DNA of 64,000 nucleotides from an uncultured Mollicutes bacterium (GTDB taxonomy: Bacteria; Bacillota_I; Bacilli_A; RFN20; CAG-826), in the NCBI GenBank assembly GCA_900540385.1, contig UQFY01000011.1:1-64000 (forward strand). Reading direction: 5' to 3'. This document shows, piece after piece, positions 45,468 to 52,715 of this stretch. A model generated the notes under the pieces. The model was not told the DNA's origin. It searched no databases and saw only the letters and a program-made list of their open reading frames with translations. Position 1 is the first letter of the stretch; every line of letters begins with the position of its first letter. A program made the position numbers and the translations under genes.

Positions 45468-46079
45468 ATGTCGCATCCTTGGAAACATTTAAGGCTCATC
45501 ACCTCACATCGCCATCTTGTTATTAAAAATGCCTTCCACATGGGCATTTTTTGGCATGCTTTGAAACATGATTTAAGCAAATATTCCTATACGGAATTTC
45601 ATACTTCTGCCAAATATTACGCTGGGAATCACTCCCCGGTGTTCGAAGAGAGAATCCATAATCAGTATTTCTCACGTATTTGTCAACACCACACGAGAAG
45701 AAATCCTCATCATTGGGAATATTGGACGGATTTCTTTTGTGGAAGGATCCTGATGAAAACCATGCCATGGGTATACGCTACAGAATACGTATGTGATGTA
45801 TTGAGTGCTTCCTATACCTATAATCCAAAAGAATTCACCCCCGAAAGTGGTCTTCGTTATTTTAATGCCCATAAAGATCGTTATTTTATGACGACGGCAA
45901 GCAAAGAATATATCACATGGTGCTTAGAAAAATATGCTCAAACAGGTTGGAAAGAACTCAAAAAGAAAAACACTCAAAAGAAATATCAGGAAATTATTTC
46001 TTCTTATCCGGATGTCGAGCTTTTCGAGACAAACAAAGCCAGCTCTTCTTTGCCACCTTTGCTAAGCAAAAACAAGTGA
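45468..46079 (+). CDS. DUF5662-like His-rich protein
   Basis: 203 residues, rich in His and Trp: HWKHLRLITSHRHLV-type start, FWHALKHDLSKYSYTEF, HNQYFSRICQHHTRRNPHHWEYWTDF. This pattern matches the DUF5662 family, whose members are sometimes mislabelled catalase. The conserved His and Asp residues (HALKHD, HHTRRNPHHW) suggest a metal-binding, HD-like site. Function unknown. TATAAT near 45453 and GAGGAG precede the ATG, so it probably has its own promoter within the intergenic gap. Confidence 0.75.
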   Translation: MSHPWKHLRLITSHRHLVIKNAFHMGIFWHALKHDLSKYSYTEFHTSAKYYAGNHSPVFEERIHNQYFSRICQHHTRRNPHHWEYWTDFFCGRILMKTMPWVYATEYVCDVLSASYTYNPKEFTPESGLRYFNAHKDRYFMTTASKEYITWCLEKYAQTGWKELKKKNTQKKYQEIISSYPDVELFETNKASSSLPPLLSKNK

Positions 46080-46095
46080 TATAAAATATTGAAGT

Positions 46096-46521
46096 ATGGC
46101 AATTCGAAACAAAATATTAATCATCGGAGCCGGAAGACTTGGCTCCATCATCGCCGATCGTGCCTCCTCAAGGGGAGAAAACGTCATCGTCTTGGACGAA
46201 AATGATTCGTCCTTCCGTAAATTAGATGAGGCGTTTACTGGTTTTAAAGTCACAGGTGACGCAACCGATATCGCCCTTTTAAAACAAGATTGTTATATCG
46301 ATTCCGTCGAGGAAGTAGTCATCGTAACAGGAAATGACAATACCAATCTTTTCTTAGCCCATTTATGCGCGATTATTTTTAAAATTCCTAAGGTATACGT
46401 ACGTTTTGATGACCCAGATAAAGATATTCTTATCAATGGCGTTCCCAATGTGAAGGCTGTTTATCCATCGGATTTAAGCGCCAATAAATTCTTCCAAATC
46501 GAAGCGGAGGGCAACAAATAA
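46096..46521 (+). CDS. TrkA-N (RCK) domain potassium-uptake regulator, single-domain
   Basis: 141 residues forming one NAD-binding RCK/TrkA-N domain: ILIIGAGRLGSIIADRASSRGENVIVLDEN (Rossmann Gly motif and acidic residue) and TGDATD. It lacks the TrkA-C ligand domain that the next protein has. It is translated without a clear ribosome site (TATAAA at 46080-46085 would start the mRNA about 4 nt before the ATG). With the next two genes it forms a Trk/Ktr potassium-uptake unit. Confidence 0.85.
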   Translation: MAIRNKILIIGAGRLGSIIADRASSRGENVIVLDENDSSFRKLDEAFTGFKVTGDATDIALLKQDCYIDSVEEVVIVTGNDNTNLFLAHLCAIIFKIPKVYVRFDDPDKDILINGVPNVKAVYPSDLSANKFFQIEAEGNK

Positions 46522-47441
46522 TGATTGTCGTTATTGCAAATGGTAACCTTGAAGCTGCCTACGTTATTGATTCTTTTAAAGAAGACAAACATAACAAAAT
46601 CATCGTCATTAACTCCGATAAAGAAGTCGCGGAATATTTGATGAAACGCCAACACGTTTCCGTTTATGTCGGAAACCCTTGGAGAATCTACGCTCTTGAA
46701 GAGGCAGGTGTTTACGACGCGGATCTATTTATTTCTCTTTCCGATAACGATACAGACAATTACGTATCTTGTATCCTTGCTAAGAAAGTCTTTAACGTTC
46801 GTAAATGCATCTGCGTCGTTAAAAACCCAGACAACGTTGAAATCTATAAGAAACTCGGAATCGATTCCGTTATTTCTTCCACCTACCTTTTAACACAGAA
46901 TATCAAAACAGAGTCTTTGGAAGGAAACCTCATCCGTTCGATGAATTTAGATTCCAACAAGATTGTGATGGTGGAGGCGACCCTCTTATCCAAATACCGT
47001 ATCTGCAATAAAGCCATTATGGATATTCATTTCCCTCCTTATGCGAATATTGCTTATATCATGCGTGATAATGAATTCATCATCCCAAAAGGTAACGTTG
47101 TTTTAAAACCACGCGACACTCTTGTTATTGCCTGCGATAAAGCGGATGAAAATAGTTTAAAGAAATATCTCACCCAAAGAGCCTCGGCAAGAGATCTTCA
47201 AAAGAATATTGCTTCGCAGATTGAAAAATCCTTAGTGAAAATCAAAAACACCGAAGTAAAAGAAGAAGCCCCTCTTCCTAAAGAAACGGAAGAAGCCCCT
47301 AAAGTAGTAGAGGAAGCCCCTCTTCCTCAGGAAGAAAAAGAGGAGGCCCCTGTCGCAAATAAGAGCGAAAAGAAGAAAGTAGCCCCTAAGAAAACAACAA
47401 CAAAGAAAACTTCTTCAACCAACAAGAAGAAAACCATATGA
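46521..47441 (+). CDS. TrkA-like potassium-uptake regulator with TrkA-C domain and Lys/Pro/Glu tail
   Basis: 306 residues. TrkA-N Rossmann domain (1-135), TrkA-C domain (about 140-225, ending LVIACDKADENSLKKYL) and a low-complexity tail of about 70 residues. The tail consists of repeated EEAPLP-type units followed by a run of Lys, Thr and Ser. The Rossmann Gly motif is degenerate (ANGNLEAAYVIDSF), so this subunit may bind nucleotide poorly and partner with the intact single-domain RCK protein before it. The tail is unusual for the family. It gates the TrkH channel encoded next. Confidence 0.85.
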   Translation: MIVVIANGNLEAAYVIDSFKEDKHNKIIVINSDKEVAEYLMKRQHVSVYVGNPWRIYALEEAGVYDADLFISLSDNDTDNYVSCILAKKVFNVRKCICVVKNPDNVEIYKKLGIDSVISSTYLLTQNIKTESLEGNLIRSMNLDSNKIVMVEATLLSKYRICNKAIMDIHFPPYANIAYIMRDNEFIIPKGNVVLKPRDTLVIACDKADENSLKKYLTQRASARDLQKNIASQIEKSLVKIKNTEVKEEAPLPKETEEAPKVVEEAPLPQEEKEEAPVANKSEKKKVAPKKTTTKKTSSTNKKKTI

Positions 47442-49129
47442 ACAAAGTAAGAGAAGCAAAAGGAATTCGTTTGATTCTTGGCTATTTTGGCCTCTTCATG
47501 ATTGTAGAAGGCCTAGTCACTATTTTTCCTTTGCTCATTTTAGCCTTCTATCCAAAAGAATGGGAATGTTATCTGGATTTTGTTATTCCAGGCGTTTCCT
47601 ATATGTTTTTAGGTCTCTTTATCTATTTATGCACGACTGCCTTCCGGAAAAAGGGAAAACTCCAAAAGAACGAAGACTCTCTTTTGCTTGTTCTTCTTTG
47701 GCTTTCCGCTTTGCTTATTGGGGCAATACCATTTTATCTAACGGCATTCCCAGAGTTTAATAATGGCAATGAAGCAATTAATTTAGGGATGTCCTTCACG
47801 GATTCTTTCTTTGAATCCACCTCTGGATATTCGGCGACAGGATTAACCGTTTTCCCTAAAAAAGCCTTCTTAACGGGCGTTGATTCTTCGGAATATCAAT
47901 GGGCCCATGTCTTTTTATTCCATCGAGCGGTTATGCAATTTGTTGGTGGGGTTGGTCTTGTTTTGCTTGTAGCTTCGGTTATTTCAAGCAAAAACAACTT
48001 CAAGCTTTTCTTTGCTGAAGGCCATAATGACCGCCTTCTCCCAAATTTAGGGAAGAACGCTAAACTCATTTTTGGTATTTATTTTGGCTGGATTGTAGTT
48101 GGAAGCCTTGCTCTTTGGATAGCGGGAATGACACCATTTGATTCTTTCTGCCATGCGACCGCCGCTCTTGCCACAGGTGGTTTCTCTACACGTTATTCTT
48201 CCATTATGTTCTATTCCGAAGCGACGTATTCTTCTTTTACGAATGGAAACCTTCTTTATACGGGAAACGCTTTAGCGATCGAGGGAATCACGGTTGTTTT
48301 AATGCTTGCAGGCGCAACGAATTTCGTTTTGCATACCTTCCTTCTTACAGGAAAAATAAAGAGCTTCTCAAAGGATGTGGAAATTAAAACAGCGACAGCT
48401 TTGATTATTTTCTCTACCATCCTGACTGCCGTTTTAACCTTTAGTGAGCATACTTATTATTATGAAGAAATGGAGAACATTTCTATTTGGTTATCCCTTC
48501 GTTACAATTTCTATAATATTGTCTCTTCGATTACCACAACCGGATTCACCAACTTCCCAAATCTTGCTTATCTAGGGCATTTCTCTATCTTTATCGGTTT
48601 GATTGTCATGTCTATTGGCGGAGGTATGGGTTCGACGGCAGGTGCTTTGAAACAATACCGTTTTGCCTTACTGTTTAAAGAATTCTCTTCCTCCTTTAAA
48701 AACCGTAACTCTTCTGATAGGTATCTTCATACCAATCCGATTACGCGTTTGGGACAGACAAAAGAAGTGGATGAGGAAAGCGTTAAGGAAGCAACCGATT
48801 ATGCCATTCTCTATATCAGTTTTATCTTGCTAGGGACGATTGGTTTGTTATGTCTTAAAAACATGAACCTGGAAGAAGCTGCATACGAATGGGGAACCTC
48901 TCTTTCTGGCACAGGCATTAGCATTATTGACTTTGCTTCCTATAAGGCAAATAATGGAATTGTCCATTATAACGTCCTTCTTTGGCTACTTGATGTGGCA
49001 ATGTTCTTAGGACGTTTGGAAATCTTGCCAGCCTTCTATGGCTTTAGGAGATTCTTTATCACCCCATTTGAAGAACTAGCCAAACATCATCAGAAAATGA
49101 AACACAAAAAACACGCATTGGAGGAATAA
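47438..49129 (+). CDS. trkH: TrkH/KtrB-type potassium channel subunit
   Basis: 563 residues with four M1-P-M2 repeats. The selectivity-filter loops are recognisable as GYSATGLTVF, ATGGFST, TTGFTNF and SGTGISI. It is a large form with extra N-terminal helices, as in TrkH. Its ATG overlaps the TGA of the TrkA-like gene. It imports K+ (or Na+/K+) across the membrane under control of the RCK proteins. Confidence 0.92.
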   Translation: MNKVREAKGIRLILGYFGLFMIVEGLVTIFPLLILAFYPKEWECYLDFVIPGVSYMFLGLFIYLCTTAFRKKGKLQKNEDSLLLVLLWLSALLIGAIPFYLTAFPEFNNGNEAINLGMSFTDSFFESTSGYSATGLTVFPKKAFLTGVDSSEYQWAHVFLFHRAVMQFVGGVGLVLLVASVISSKNNFKLFFAEGHNDRLLPNLGKNAKLIFGIYFGWIVVGSLALWIAGMTPFDSFCHATAALATGGFSTRYSSIMFYSEATYSSFTNGNLLYTGNALAIEGITVVLMLAGATNFVLHTFLLTGKIKSFSKDVEIKTATALIIFSTILTAVLTFSEHTYYYEEMENISIWLSLRYNFYNIVSSITTTGFTNFPNLAYLGHFSIFIGLIVMSIGGGMGSTAGALKQYRFALLFKEFSSSFKNRNSSDRYLHTNPITRLGQTKEVDEESVKEATDYAILYISFILLGTIGLLCLKNMNLEEAAYEWGTSLSGTGISIIDFASYKANNGIVHYNVLLWLLDVAMFLGRLEILPAFYGFRRFFITPFEELAKHHQKMKHKKHALEE

Positions 49130-49131
49130 AT

Positions 49132-49548
49132 ATGTTAATTGATAACATCAAAAAGGCCAATATGATGGCCATGAAAGAAAAGAATCAGGCGAAAAGAAGT
49201 GCTTACTCTTCTGTTATCTCTCGTTACCAACTCTTAAAGAGCAATGATCCTAGCAAGGAAATTTCGGATACCGATGTCCTTTCTTTGATTCAAAAAATCG
49301 TGAAAGAACTTGATGAAGAATTAGATTCTTATCAAAAGGCCGGAAGAGAAGAAAGCGTCCAAGAAATCCAAAAACAAAAAGACGCTTTAAAAGAATTTGT
49401 CCCAGCCCAGCTTTCCGAAGAAGAGATCAAAACCATCATTCTTTCCTTACCAGATCGCTCTATCCCACTTGTAATGAAGCATTTTAGCATGAATTATCGT
49501 GGAAAAGTCGATATGTCCCTTGTAAACAAGGTTTTAAAAAGCTTATAA
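49132..49548 (+). CDS. yqeY: GatB/YqeY domain protein
   Basis: 138 residues of the YqeY family, which resembles the tail domain of the GatB amidotransferase subunit: LDEELDSYQKAGREESVQEIQKQKDALKEFVPAQLSEEEI and a helical C-terminus. It is a small cytosolic protein possibly linked to tRNA-dependent processes; the function is not firmly known. GGAGG lies before the ATG, 3 nt after trkH. Confidence 0.88.
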   Translation: MLIDNIKKANMMAMKEKNQAKRSAYSSVISRYQLLKSNDPSKEISDTDVLSLIQKIVKELDEELDSYQKAGREESVQEIQKQKDALKEFVPAQLSEEEIKTIILSLPDRSIPLVMKHFSMNYRGKVDMSLVNKVLKSL

Positions 49549-49579
49549 TACGTAAGCCCTTTAAGGGCATAACCCAAGA

Positions 49580-49599
49580 GCTTATTAGCGATAATAAGC
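49580..49599 (+). other. Hairpin with GCGA tetraloop before tRNA-Trp
   Basis: A perfect 8-bp stem GCTTATTA/TAATAAGC closed by a GNRA-type GCGA loop, 4 nt before the tRNA. It has no T tract. A further GCCCTT/AAGGGC palindrome lies at 49557-49569. Together they may end or process the yqeY transcript ahead of the tRNA. Confidence 0.5.
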
Positions 49600-49603
49600 C
49601 CCT

Positions 49604-49677
49604 AGGAGAATGGTTCAATGGTAGAACAGCGGTCTCCAAAACCGTTAATGAGGGTTCGATTCCTTCTTCTCCTGCCA
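49604..49677 (+). tRNA. tRNA-Trp (CCA)
   Basis: Complete cloverleaf: acceptor AGGAGAA/TTCTCCT, anticodon stem GCGGT/ACCGT with anticodon CCA at 49636-49638, T arm GTTCGATTC, discriminator G and encoded CCA. The CCA anticodon argues for standard use of UGA as a stop. Confidence 0.97.
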
Positions 49678-49689
49678 TTTAGCAAATTC

Positions 49690-49719
49690 GCACTTTCCGC
49701 ACCAAGGAGAGTGCTTTTT
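49690..49719 (+). terminator. Intrinsic terminator after tRNA-Trp
   Basis: GCACTTTCC pairs with GGAGAGTGC (one G-T pair) around a GCACCAA loop, followed by five T. Confidence 0.88.
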
Positions 49720-49812
49720 CTTTAAAAAATAGGGGATTTTGGCTCAAAAATGAGTCTTTTTCCGTTTTGTATCGCTTCAAATCGTACTAGTTAATCAGAC
49801 CTGAAATTCTAA

Positions 49813-49869
49813 TAGTGCGCTTTTCTACTATTAGAGCGCTTTTTCTCTATTAGTGCGCTTTTCCTCTTG
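49813..49869 (+). repeat. Three 19-bp tandem direct repeats upstream of the HTH gene
   Basis: TAG(T/A)GCGCTTTT recurs at 49813, 49832 and 49851, exactly 19 bp apart, with partly conserved CTAT ends. They lie about 35-90 bp upstream of the gene at 49902. One-face spacing near two helical turns suggests cooperative protein binding; they could also be the end of a mobile element. Confidence 0.8.
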
Positions 49870-49901
49870 ACTGGCTCTCTTTTTAGAGCGAGCAATTGAT
49901 A

Positions 49902-50429
49902 ATGATGAAGAGATTCGTGTTTAGAAAAAGCTGGGACGGCTACTTCGATTGGATAGCCAACATAAGCAAGGCGAGGAACATCATATCGTCTTATAGGGCA
50001 GCGGGCGAATGCATGAAAAAGGGCCCCGATCACATCTTTGCTTACCATGAGGCGATAAGGGTATACAACAATTACCTTGCGTTGAAATCGATGCTGAATG
50101 ATAGGCAAGCCAATCATTTGGAGCTTAGGAGCAAGCACAAGATACCCGAATGGGGATCGATATCCTCGGAAGAGCGAGACGAGATGTATGAGAAGTGGTT
50201 GCAGATTGAGTTCCCAAATGATTCCGTTCCTTTGGAATGCCATACCGCCGAGGAGATAGGCGCCGCGATAAAAGAAGCCAGGGTAAACGATGGCAGATCT
50301 ATGACCAAAGTCGCACAGTTGCTCGACATAAGTTTCAACACATACAAATGCTATGAAAGCGGTAGGAGAATGATCCCTGCCAATACGCTTCTGATGTTAG
50401 AAAAGTTATACTGCGTCAAATTCTCTTAA
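49902..50429 (+). CDS. HTH (Xre-like) protein of foreign codon use
   Basis: About 175 residues. The C-terminal 65 contain an Xre-type helix-turn-helix (IKEARVNDGRSMTKVAQLLDISFNTYKCYESGRRMIPANTLLMLEKL). The N-terminal part is helical and not recognised. Codon use differs clearly from the neighbours, with many AGG Arg, GAG and GCG codons and a higher GC content. The gene at 52297 is similar in this, which points to recent transfer. The start may be the ATG at 49902 or 49905; no ribosome site is visible. It may regulate the island, perhaps through the 19-bp repeats. Confidence 0.65.
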   Translation: MMKRFVFRKSWDGYFDWIANISKARNIISSYRAAGECMKKGPDHIFAYHEAIRVYNNYLALKSMLNDRQANHLELRSKHKIPEWGSISSEERDEMYEKWLQIEFPNDSVPLECHTAEEIGAAIKEARVNDGRSMTKVAQLLDISFNTYKCYESGRRMIPANTLLMLEKLYCVKFS

Positions 50430-50470
50430 ATTTTATAGATAGACATATTGACATATTTAGATGACATAAC

Positions 50471-50499
50471 TTGATTTTATGCACTTTTTTCAATATAAT
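50471..50499 (+). promoter_or_regulatory. Promoter of the methyltransferase-HNH gene, predicted leaderless
   Basis: TTGATT (50471-50476), a 17-nt spacer and TATAAT (50494-50499). Position +7 is 50506, one base before the ATG, and no ribosome site exists. Three GACATA copies (50442, 50450 and 50463) lie just upstream and may be a control site. Confidence 0.7.
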
Positions 50500-50506
50500 A
50501 TAAAAT

Positions 50507-52162
50507 ATGAAACGCGGCGGAAAAAGAGAGGGTTCTGGAAGAAAACCAATTGTTGGGAAAGACATAAAGATAAAATTGCCTTTTGAAACAATTGATACTA
50601 TTGAACGCCTTTATGGAGGCGATTCATTATCCGATAAAATTCGTGAATCCATTTCTTCGGGAATTAGATCAAGCTTGAATAACTATGGTGTTGTTTACAC
50701 CCCATCTTTTTTATCTGAATTCGTTGCATGGCTTTGCAAAAGGTACTTTGACTCAAGTAAAGAGTCGCTTGTTATCTTTGATCCTGCTTGTGGCGAATGC
50801 TCCTTGCTTGAGGCTGCTTCAAAACAATTTACAGAAGGGAAGCGACAAATCAAACTCATAGGTAACGATGTCGACAATCATTACGTTCAAATTGCGAACA
50901 ATGAAGGCATTACTTTTTTTAATTATGATGCATTGTTTCCAGATGCCAAACTAAGACCGGAAAAGTTTTGGAAAAAGAAAACTGGCAATATTGATTTAAT
51001 AATTGAAAACCCGCCTTGGTCAGGTGATAAGATCTATAAAAAAACAGAGTTACAAAAAAATAACTATGTCCTTGGAGAAGGGCAATATGATGCCTTTTCA
51101 TTATTTATTGAAATGTCGCTTCGAATAGCTGATGAAGGTACGATTTGTGCTTTTATTGTCCCTGATTCCATTTTCACTTCAGAAGACGATTCAACTCGCA
51201 AATACATCCTTAATCATTCAAACATTCTTGCTATAGCAAGACTTGGCGAAAAACTTTTTCCGTCCGTCCATAGATCGACAGCTGTCGTTGTTTGTCAAAA
51301 AGGCAGAAAGATTGAACACAATGTCGAATGCTTTAGGCTTCTAACCGAAGATAAAAAGAACGTTTTAAATTCAAAGGATAATCTAATTAATTTGTTTGAA
51401 AAAAAGTTGCACATTGTGCCAGAAAAGAGGTTTGTTGACAGTGGTTATGTTTTTGATATTGACACAACAGACAACGATGTTTCTGTTTTATCAAAAATTA
51501 AGAAAGGATCTAGTTCTCTATCGGAAAAATTCACATTTGGGAGAGGGGTTGAAATCTCAAAAAAGGGAAACCAAGTCAAGTGCCCACATTGTGGAATAAT
51601 TCAGCCGTTCTTAGGTTCTTCTAAAACTAAAAAATGTCAACGATGCGGCGAAGAATTTGATGTTCAAGACAACATTTTTGAAATGATGATTGATAATAAA
51701 AAAAGCGGTTTTTCACCAATTTTGGTTGGAGAGAATATTCAACGTTATTACATTAAAGGGCACAAATATGTACTTCCAAAAATGGAAGGCATTAACTACA
51801 AAGAGGATGATCTCTACAAGGGAGCAAAGATTTTAGTTAGGAAAACTGGACTAGGTATAAAAGCATCTTATGATGGCGGCGATCATGAAACATTTGATTC
51901 TAAACAAGGGTATCGCTATGTGGAGGCTCACCATTTGATTCCAATGAAAGCACAAAAGGACTTTCCAAATATAAATCTCGATAGAACTGAAAATATCGTT
52001 GCTCTTTGCCCGACGTGTCATCGAGCGGTTCATCTTGGGACAAAGGAAGAAAAAATGAAACATCTTAAACCACTATATGACGAAAGAATGCCTTTGTTGC
52101 AACAGATTTATCCTGATTTTAGTTTGACGTTTGAAGATTTAATTAGGGAATACTATCGATAG
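50507..52162 (+). CDS. N6-adenine methyltransferase fused to zinc ribbon and HNH nuclease domain
   Basis: 551 residues. A basic N-terminus (KRGGKREGSGRKP) of the type seen in small DNA-binding proteins precedes a gamma-class N6 methyltransferase. This has SAM motif I FDPACGECSLL near residue 95 and the catalytic ENPPW near residue 167. At about 365-390 lies a four-Cys zinc ribbon (CPHC...CQRC). The TaqI-like segment ILVRKTGLGIKASYDGG then runs directly into an HNH core (VEAHHLIPM...ENIVALCPTCHRAVH). The normal target-recognition continuation of the methyltransferase and the first half of a usual HNH protein are missing at about 51870. This may be a designed single-chain restriction-modification enzyme or a deletion joining two adjacent genes. 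The start is predicted to be leaderless. Confidence 0.8.
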   Translation: MKRGGKREGSGRKPIVGKDIKIKLPFETIDTIERLYGGDSLSDKIRESISSGIRSSLNNYGVVYTPSFLSEFVAWLCKRYFDSSKESLVIFDPACGECSLLEAASKQFTEGKRQIKLIGNDVDNHYVQIANNEGITFFNYDALFPDAKLRPEKFWKKKTGNIDLIIENPPWSGDKIYKKTELQKNNYVLGEGQYDAFSLFIEMSLRIADEGTICAFIVPDSIFTSEDDSTRKYILNHSNILAIARLGEKLFPSVHRSTAVVVCQKGRKIEHNVECFRLLTEDKKNVLNSKDNLINLFEKKLHIVPEKRFVDSGYVFDIDTTDNDVSVLSKIKKGSSSLSEKFTFGRGVEISKKGNQVKCPHCGIIQPFLGSSKTKKCQRCGEEFDVQDNIFEMMIDNKKSGFSPILVGENIQRYYIKGHKYVLPKMEGINYKEDDLYKGAKILVRKTGLGIKASYDGGDHETFDSKQGYRYVEAHHLIPMKAQKDFPNINLDRTENIVALCPTCHRAVHLGTKEEKMKHLKPLYDERMPLLQQIYPDFSLTFEDLIREYYR

Positions 52163-52181
52163 ACATCAAACAACAAGATTG

Positions 52182-52210
52182 ATACTCCATATGGAGTATT
52201 TTTCTTTTTT
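52182..52210 (+). terminator. Intrinsic terminator of the methyltransferase-HNH gene
   Basis: ATACTCC/GGAGTAT stem with an ATAT loop, followed by TTTTTCTTTTTT. The preceding 18 bases (52168-52185) recur before the terminator at 54400. Confidence 0.85.
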
Positions 52211-52296
52211 GCAATTTTTTTAATTTTTTTCCGGACAAAAGACCATTTTGTGAAAAGGTATATATGGGAGGAACTCTCGGAAAGGAAATCAAAACG

Positions 52297-52650
52297 ATGA
52301 ATGAAGAAGAAAGAAAAATGAGGATCTTCGCGATCCATAAAGACAAGAAGGGCGAGCAAGCGATGGTGGACATCACCGATTTGGTCGAGGCAAGGAAAAT
52401 CGAGTTGGAGAAGCAGAAGGAGTTGGAGAGGCCGATCCGCTACTGCAGGAACTGTGGGAAGAGGATGGAGTACGGCTATTTCTATTGCTCCAAGGAATGC
52501 TGCGACGAGTATAGGAAGAAAAACAGGAAGAAGGAGAAGGATGAGGAAAGAGTTTGCCCGGTATGCGGAAAGACTTTCATGGTAGAGAAATGGAGGAAGC
52601 AAGTCTGCTGCTCCAAATCATGCGCGAACAGGCATAAGAAAATGGGGTAG
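52297..52650 (+). CDS. Cys-rich zinc-finger-like protein of foreign codon use
   Basis: About 117 residues. It has two zinc-ribbon-like units, YCRNCGKRM...YCSKECCDEY and VCPVCGKTF...CCSKSCANRH, separated by a Lys-rich stretch, and a charged N-terminal region (DLVEARKIELEKQKELE). I favour the ATG at 52297, with AAAGGAA upstream; an ATG at 52264 in the same frame is possible. AAG, GAG and AGG codons dominate, as in the gene at 49902 and unlike the AT-rich methyltransferase between them. Probably a nucleic-acid-binding accessory protein of a mobile element; the function is unknown. Its stop touches the 19-bp repeats that follow. Confidence 0.6.
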   Translation: MNEEERKMRIFAIHKDKKGEQAMVDITDLVEARKIELEKQKELERPIRYCRNCGKRMEYGYFYCSKECCDEYRKKNRKKEKDEERVCPVCGKTFMVEKWRKQVCCSKSCANRHKKMG

Positions 52651-52706
52651 TGTCATTTTTGAAAAAGAGTGTCATTTCCAAAAAAGAGTGTCATTGTATC
52701 ATTTCT
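52650..52706 (+). repeat. Three 19-bp tandem direct repeats after the Cys-rich gene
   Basis: GTGTCATT recurs at 52650, 52669 and 52688, again exactly 19 bp apart; the first two units share the GAAAAAGA/CAAAAAAGA end. The period equals that of the array at 49813 although the sequence differs. They lie just left of the IS3-like element. Confidence 0.8.
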
Positions 52707-52715
52707 ATACGAGGC

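Noticed and set aside
49813..49869. CRISPR array
   Set aside because: Three short contiguous units with no unique spacers of 30 bp or more and no cas genes; the same holds for 52650-52706.
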